A DNA stretch of 64,000 nucleotides from Streptomyces polyasparticus. Lineage in GTDB: Bacteria; Actinomycetota; Actinomycetes; Streptomycetales; Streptomycetaceae. Under the pieces are notes generated by a model. It saw nothing but the letters and a program-made list of their open reading frames with translations. It made no database searches and had not been told where the DNA came from. The first letter of the stretch is position 1. Each line of letters opens with the position of its first letter. Location of the stretch: assembly GCF_014493765.1 (NCBI RefSeq), contig NZ_JACTVJ010000028.1, forward strand, positions 91,988 to 155,987, written 5' to 3'. Of the stretch, positions 59,911 to 64,000 are shown in pieces. The position numbers and the translations under genes are program-made.

Positions 59911-60717
59911 CTACTGTGACAGACCCGCCCGATTGAGTACGTAGCGAGTAAGCGGTCGGTAGTAATCAGACCGCACAGCGTCATCAAGCGGAACGGCGAC
60001 GGACACCCGCCCCTCGGCCTCTCCGACGAACAGCGCCGGATCATCCGTATCTGCCAGGCCGATCGCCTCAATTCCCAGCTGACCTGCACCGCAGACCCAT
60101 CCGTGGTCCCCGATGACCAGCCCGGGCAGCGGCCCGCCGGCGGCCGCGGCGGCCCCGAGCGCGGTCCGAACCGGGAGCGGTGAGTGGGAATGTGCGCCCG
60201 GCTCACGCCCCGCGCCCTCCGCGCGCACCAGCGCGACTCCTCGTACGTAATCAAGGTTGTACGTGCGTAGACCAAACCGAGTCGTTATGTCGACAGAGCA
60301 ACCCTGCGCAGGGGTGAGGACAGTACATCCCACCGCCGACAGAGCGTCTGCCAACGCGCCGTAGAACCCGAGCAGTCGGTGCGGATGGCCGGTCCCGACA
60401 AGCACCGGGACGCCACTCTCCGCAGCCGCCGCGAGCCGCCCCGCGAAGGCGTCCAGGGCCGCGAGCGTGCGGTCCGGGTCGATGACATCGGGCCCCTCGT
60501 GCACCGAGGGATCCGGGGACACCCCGCACTTGTCCGCCATGAGGGCCAGCAAGTCCCGCGCACCCCAGGCCCCTTCGGGATCGAGCCCGAGCAGCATTCT
60601 GGGGTCTCGGGCCGCGAACAGCCGATAGCTGTGCAGCGATTGTTCACGCGAGGTGGCGACGGGACCGGCGAGCCGGGCCGCCAGAAGATGCGCACGCAAG
60701 GCGCCGGGGCTCAACAC
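59911..60717 (-). CDS. Conserved phosphatase-like protein
   Basis: A 268-aa protein often labelled phosphatase in Streptomyces, without clear catalytic motif known to me. Seen: GALRAHLLAARLAGPVATSREQSL, DKCGVSPDPSVHEG, VLVGTGHPHRLLGFYGALADAL, DITTRFGLRTYNLDYVRGVAL, LVIGDHGWVCGAGQLGIEAIGLAD. GTG 60717 is chosen; a TTG at 60789 would extend it by 24 residues with a TTA second codon. Asp/His-rich motifs suggest metal binding. It precedes bdtA on the strand. Confidence 0.75.
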   Translation of the reverse strand: MLSPGALRAHLLAARLAGPVATSREQSLHSYRLFAARDPRMLLGLDPEGAWGARDLLALMADKCGVSPDPSVHEGPDVIDPDRTLAALDAFAGRLAAAAESGVPVLVGTGHPHRLLGFYGALADALSAVGCTVLTPAQGCSVDITTRFGLRTYNLDYVRGVALVRAEGAGREPGAHSHSPLPVRTALGAAAAAGGPLPGLVIGDHGWVCGAGQLGIEAIGLADTDDPALFVGEAEGRVSVAVPLDDAVRSDYYRPLTRYVLNRAGLSQ

Positions 60718-60818
60718 GCCTTGATGGTGGCGCACTTGACCGCGCCAAGGCCCCAAAACCCAGTAAATGCCCCACAGTTGGGCTAACAACGCTTACCCTC
60801 GCGCAGGCAGCCCGCCCC

Positions 60819-61988
60819 TCACGCCAACAGCCCCCGCTGCGGAAACACCGCCCGCCGTGTGGCCAGAATCGTCTGGTCGAGCCGGTCGGCGGGGTCGTAA
60901 CCCGCCGACCAGTCAAGCCACTTGGGCGTCCGCCCGTCCGTCATCCGCCGCGGCGCCGACTGCCGGGTCCGCGCGAAGACCTCATGCCGCCACTCCTCGG
61001 GCACCTCGGCCGTCGGCTCGACCGGCCTCCCGGCCGCGATCGCCGTCAGATGGGTCCAGGACCGCGGCACCACGTCCACGATCGCGTATCCCCCGCCCCC
61101 GAGCGCGAGCCACCGCCCGTCCGCATACTGATGCGCGAGGTCATGACAGGCCTCCTGCACCATCCGCTGGGCGTCCAGGGAGATCGCGAGATGCGCGAGC
61201 GGATCCTCGAAGTGCGTATCGGCCCCGTGCTGCGTGACGAGCACCTGCGGCCGGAAGTCCTCGATCAGCTCGGGCACCACGGCGTGGAAGGCCCGCAGCC
61301 ACCCCGCGTCACTGGTCCCGGCCGGCAGGGCCACGTTCACCGCACTGCCCTCGCCGTCCCCCGCCCCGGTCTCCTCGGGCCAGCCGGTCTGCGGGAAGAG
61401 CGTCCGCGGATGCTCGTGCAGGGAGATCGTCAGTACGCGCGGATCCTCCCAGAACGCGGCCTGCACCCCGTCCCCGTGATGCACGTCCACATCGATGTAC
61501 GCGACCCGCTCCGCACCCAGCTCGAGCAGCCGCGCGATCGCGAGCGAAGCGTCGTTGTAGATGCAGAAACCCGCGGCACCGCCCGGCATCGCATGGTGCA
61601 GCCCGCCCGCGAAGTTCACGGCATGCGCCACGTCACCGCGCCAGATCGCCTCGGCCGCGGCCACGGACTGCCCGGCGATCAGCGCCGAGACCTCATGCAT
61701 CCTCCGGAAGGCCGGATCGTCGATGGTCCCGATCCCGTACGAGGTGTCGGCCGCATCCGGATCGGCCGACGCGGCCTTCACCGCCGCGATGTAGTCCTCA
61801 CGGTGCACCAGCTGCAGCGTCGAGTCCCCCGCGGCCTGCGCGGCCACGACCTCGATCTCCCGGTCCAGGCCGAAGGCACCGATCAGCTTCCTGGTCAGGG
61901 CGAGCCTTACGGGGTCCATCGGGTGCTCGGGCCCGAAGTCGTATCCCGTGACTGCGTCATCCCACATCAACTGCGCGCGGCCGCTCAT
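60819..61988 (-). CDS. acuC: Acetoin utilisation protein AcuC (class I deacetylase)
   Basis: A 389-aa zinc-dependent deacetylase. ERVAYIDVDVHHGDGVQAAFW has the metal Asp and His; GGLHHAMPGGAAGFCIYND holds the catalytic His pair; VTQHGADTHFEDPLAHL and ALGGGGYAIVDVVPRSW follow. It deacetylates proteins such as acetyl-CoA synthetase. ATG 61988. The upstream MFS gene overlaps it by 32 bp, so they are co-translated. Confidence 0.93.
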   Translation of the reverse strand: MSGRAQLMWDDAVTGYDFGPEHPMDPVRLALTRKLIGAFGLDREIEVVAAQAAGDSTLQLVHREDYIAAVKAASADPDAADTSYGIGTIDDPAFRRMHEVSALIAGQSVAAAEAIWRGDVAHAVNFAGGLHHAMPGGAAGFCIYNDASLAIARLLELGAERVAYIDVDVHHGDGVQAAFWEDPRVLTISLHEHPRTLFPQTGWPEETGAGDGEGSAVNVALPAGTSDAGWLRAFHAVVPELIEDFRPQVLVTQHGADTHFEDPLAHLAISLDAQRMVQEACHDLAHQYADGRWLALGGGGYAIVDVVPRSWTHLTAIAAGRPVEPTAEVPEEWRHEVFARTRQSAPRRMTDGRTPKWLDWSAGYDPADRLDQTILATRRAVFPQRGLLA

Positions 61989-63162
61989 GCCCCTCACCGT
62001 ATCGGTCGGCCTCGGCCGCGAAGGAGCGGGCGTACACCAGGGTGAGCAGCACCAGAGCCATCGGCACGAGCATCGCCCCGCGGTAGCTCCAGGCGTCCCC
62101 GAGCGCACCGACAAGCGGCGAACCGATCAGGAATCCCACGTAGTTGAAGATGTTGAGCCGCGCGATCGCGGTGTCCGACGCCCCGGGGAACATCCGCCCC
62201 GCGGCCGCGAAGGTCTGCGGCACGAGCACACACAGCCCGAACCCGAGCAGCGTGAACCCGGCGATGCCGATCCAGGCCCCGGGCGCCGCGGCCACCACCG
62301 CGAACCCGAGCGCCGCGAGCACCGTCCCGAACCGCACCACGGCCACCGCACCGTACCGCCGCACCCCGAAGTCCCCCAGAGTCCGCCCGATCAGCGTCGT
62401 GACCATGTAGACGTTGTACGGAACCGTCGCCACCTCGTCCGAGCTGCCGAGCACGTCTTCGAGATACTTCGCGCTCCAGTTGGAGACGGTCGAGTCCCCG
62501 ATGTACGCGAAGGTCATCACCAGACACAGCGGCAGCAGCGCCTTGAACACCACAGGCTGGGCGCCCCCCTTGGCCCGCTCCTGCTCCTGCTCCGCGGCGA
62601 TCCCGCCCCGCGCGTACCACCGGCTCCCGACCAGCGCCGCCGGCACAAGCACCGCCACCACCGGCAGATACGAGACGAACAGGGAAAGATCCCAGTGGGC
62701 CCCGGCCCAGGCCAGCGAGGCCCCCGCGATCCCGCCGAGGCTGTACGCGGCGTGGAACCCGAGCATGATGCTCCGCCCGTACGCCCGCTGCAGACTCACC
62801 CCGATCATGTTCATCGAGGCATCGAGCGCACCGACGGCGAGTCCGAACGCCGCGAGCGACAGCGCGACTTCCCACAATTCGCTGCCGGCCCCCACCCCGA
62901 GCAGCGCAAGAAGCACCACCGGTTGGGACCACCGCAGTACAAGTCGCGGGTCGATCCGCTTCACCAGATGCTCGGTGACCACACTGCCGACGCCCGCGAG
63001 GATCGGCACAGCGGCAAGAAAGGCGGGCAGCAGCCCGTCGGATATCCCGTACCGGTCCTGGATCGCCGGTATACGCGTCACGAGCAGCGCAAAGGTCACA
63101 CCCTGCACGAAGAAGCTGAACGCCAGCGAGACCCTGCCATGCCGCAATCGCGCAACTGTCAT
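61957..63162 (-). CDS. MFS transporter
   Basis: A 401-aa major facilitator with about 12 membrane helices (LAFSFFVQGVTFALLVTRIPAIQ; FLAAVPILAGVGSVVTEHLV; and others), a cytosolic loop with EQEQERAKGG in the middle, and FNYVGFLIGSPLVGALGDAWSYRG late. It resembles the YbjJ/fucose-permease-like Inner-membrane group. Substrate unknown. Stop lies within acuC. Confidence 0.9.
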   Translation of the reverse strand: MTVARLRHGRVSLAFSFFVQGVTFALLVTRIPAIQDRYGISDGLLPAFLAAVPILAGVGSVVTEHLVKRIDPRLVLRWSQPVVLLALLGVGAGSELWEVALSLAAFGLAVGALDASMNMIGVSLQRAYGRSIMLGFHAAYSLGGIAGASLAWAGAHWDLSLFVSYLPVVAVLVPAALVGSRWYARGGIAAEQEQERAKGGAQPVVFKALLPLCLVMTFAYIGDSTVSNWSAKYLEDVLGSSDEVATVPYNVYMVTTLIGRTLGDFGVRRYGAVAVVRFGTVLAALGFAVVAAAPGAWIGIAGFTLLGFGLCVLVPQTFAAAGRMFPGASDTAIARLNIFNYVGFLIGSPLVGALGDAWSYRGAMLVPMALVLLTLVYARSFAAEADRYGEGHERPRAVDVG

Positions 63163-63204
63163 GGCCGCACAGCGTAGGGCCCCGGGCTACCCACCGGTAG
63201 ATGA

Positions 63205-63849
63205 TCAGCGAAGCAATTCGAGCAGCTGCCCCATGTCGAAGAAGTACGCGTTGGCCCCGGCCAGCCGCTCGGAGGGCGTCATTGCCGTGTACGCGTACAC
63301 ATCCATCCCCGCGTCCTGCGCGGCCTGCACCCCGAGCGGGCTGTCCTCGACGACGGCACACCGGTCCGGCGCGACCCCCATCCGCTCCGCCGCGTGCAGA
63401 AACAGATCCGGCGCCGGCTTGCCCTGCCCCACGTCCTCGGAGCTGAAGATCCACTCCTCCTCGAACCACTGGTCGAGGCCGGTCTTCCGGTGCCCCACAC
63501 GGATCCGGTCGTGGCTCCCGGAAGAGGCCACGCAGTACGAGACACCCTCGGCGGTCAGCTTCCCGAGCACGTCCTCGGCTCCGGCAACAGGCGTGAGCTC
63601 CCGCTCGAAAGCCGAGAACACCCGCTGGTGCAGCGTCTCGTCGAACTCTGCCGGCAGCTCCTGCCCGCTCCGCTCCCGCACGATGTCCCGCACGCGATGC
63701 ACGGCTCCCCCCATGTAGTCCCTGAGGGACTCCTCGTACGTGGTGGGATGGCCCAGCTCGGTCAGATACTGCGAGAGGACGGTGTTGGAGATCGGCTCAC
63801 TGTCCACGAGGACGCCGTCGTTGTCGAAGATCACCAGGTCGTAGCGCAT
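63205..63849 (-). CDS. HAD family hydrolase (beta-phosphoglucomutase-like)
   Basis: A 214-aa HAD-IA phosphatase: LVIFDNDGVLVDSEPISN (motif I, D-x-D), VASSGSHDRIRVG (motif II), GKPAPDLFLHAAERMG, and AVVEDSPLGVQAAQDAG (motif IV). Likely acts on a sugar phosphate. ATG 63849. It is the last gene before the rrn terminator; the two transcripts run in the same direction. Confidence 0.92.
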   Translation of the reverse strand: MRYDLVIFDNDGVLVDSEPISNTVLSQYLTELGHPTTYEESLRDYMGGAVHRVRDIVRERSGQELPAEFDETLHQRVFSAFERELTPVAGAEDVLGKLTAEGVSYCVASSGSHDRIRVGHRKTGLDQWFEEEWIFSSEDVGQGKPAPDLFLHAAERMGVAPDRCAVVEDSPLGVQAAQDAGMDVYAYTAMTPSERLAGANAYFFDMGQLLELLR

Positions 63850-63879
63850 ACCTCGAACTGTAAACGGCCACAACGCAGA

Positions 63880-63920
63880 AAAGCCTCAGCCCCCGAACAA
63901 TGTCCGGGGGCTGAGGCTTT
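63880..63920 (-). terminator. rrn operon terminator
   Basis: A perfect 16-bp stem (63880-63895 with 63905-63920) and 9-nt loop, ending AAAGCC on the plus strand and therefore in GGCTTTTCTG on the transcript. It lies about 10 bp past the 5S rRNA 3' end. Confidence 0.92.
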
Positions 63921-63930
63921 ATCAAAATTA

Positions 63931-64000
63931 GTTCGGCGGCGTCCTACTCTCCCACAGGGTCCCCCCTGCAGTACCATCGGCGCTGTGAGGCTTAGCTTCC
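63931..64000 (-). rRNA. rrf: 5S rRNA, 3' part
   Basis: The last 70 bases match the 3' part of Streptomyces 5S rRNA on the minus strand (GGAAGCTAAGCC at the window edge, then GCGCCGATGGTACTGC and GGGAGAGTAGGACGCCGCCG). The 5' ~50 nt are outside the window, where the rest of an rrn operon (23S, 16S) is expected. Confidence 0.95.

Noticed and set aside
1-64000. tRNA genes, insertion sequences, prophage or CRISPR
   Set aside because: No cloverleaf-like, transposase, phage or spacer-repeat pattern was noticed while reading both strands; not verified with tRNAscan or a search.

Overview
The window is about 64 kb of very GC-rich actinobacterial chromosome and almost certainly comes from a Streptomyces. 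The reasons are strongly coding-biased third positions, many GTG and some TTG starts, a futalosine-type menaquinone locus (mqnP plus a UbiD decarboxylase), a rex-hemACD operon, a class I lysyl-tRNA synthetase, and the developmental pair bldN-rsbN with its usual neighbours. The right edge runs into the 3' end of a 5S rRNA gene on the minus strand. All names come from reading motifs and from memory of the families; nothing was searched.

Layout. 0-0.7 kb: the tail of an MmyB-type regulator and an SRPBCC protein. 0.7-3.5 kb (minus): UbiD-type decarboxylase, an uncharacterised 155-aa protein and mqnP, all translationally coupled. 3.6-7.9 kb: a small membrane protein, a 2-oxoglutarate oxygenase, a nucleoside deaminase, an AHSA1-like protein and an ECF sigma factor coupled to a CU044_5270 membrane protein. 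8.0-12.2 kb (minus): cytochrome c maturation operon resA-ccdA-resB-resC. 12.3-15.7 kb: lipoprotein polysaccharide deacetylase, histidine phosphatase and hemL. 16.1-22.7 kb: envelope and miscellaneous genes, including an L,D-transpeptidase, a secreted DUF5979 protein, a YihY/BrkB-type protein, CorA and a GNAT protein. 22.8-26.8 kb: a TetR regulator diverging from an FAD monooxygenase, with three operator copies between them, plus two coupled quinone/enone-type oxidoreductases. 27.1-30.8 kb: a large BTAD/NB-ARC (AfsR-like) regulator. 30.9-38.2 kb: AAA ATPase, secreted protein, SDR, RtcB, two DUF3558-like lipoproteins and a DUF2637 protein. 38.3-46.3 kb: divergent lysS/argS, an Lrp regulator, a hydrolase, an aminotransferase, a DUF4253 protein and a lipoprotein. 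46.3-53.0 kb (minus): rex-hemA-hemC-hemD/cobA-hemB, with a glutaredoxin-like gene upstream. 53.2-63.9 kb: HAD-IB protein, bldN, rsbN, acyltransferase, epimerase, a 32-aa basic protein, a bdtA-like HTH protein, a conserved phosphatase-like protein, AcuC deacetylase, an MFS transporter and a HAD hydrolase, then the rrn terminator and 5S rRNA.

How the genes work together. The window is rich in respiratory-chain supply: menaquinone prenylation and decarboxylation, cytochrome c assembly, and haem synthesis from glutamyl-tRNA to uroporphyrinogen III. Rex ties part of this to NADH/NAD+: a near-consensus Rex operator precedes rex-hem, and a one-mismatch operator overlaps the resA start. The second theme is development: sigma-BldN, its membrane anti-sigma factor RsbN with a sigma-BldN-like promoter, and a BldD-like box upstream of bldN.

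Most notable unexplained structure. (1) Four copies of a roughly 100-bp three-hairpin intergenic element show base changes that preserve pairing; one copy supplies the ribosome binding site of hemB. (2) Short tandem or direct repeats sit on or just beside the stop codons of at least seven genes. (3) Two convergent gene pairs end on a shared CTAG. (4) Three CCAAC-N4-GTTGR operators are interleaved with a promoter next to the TetR gene. No insertion sequence, prophage, CRISPR array or tRNA gene was seen.
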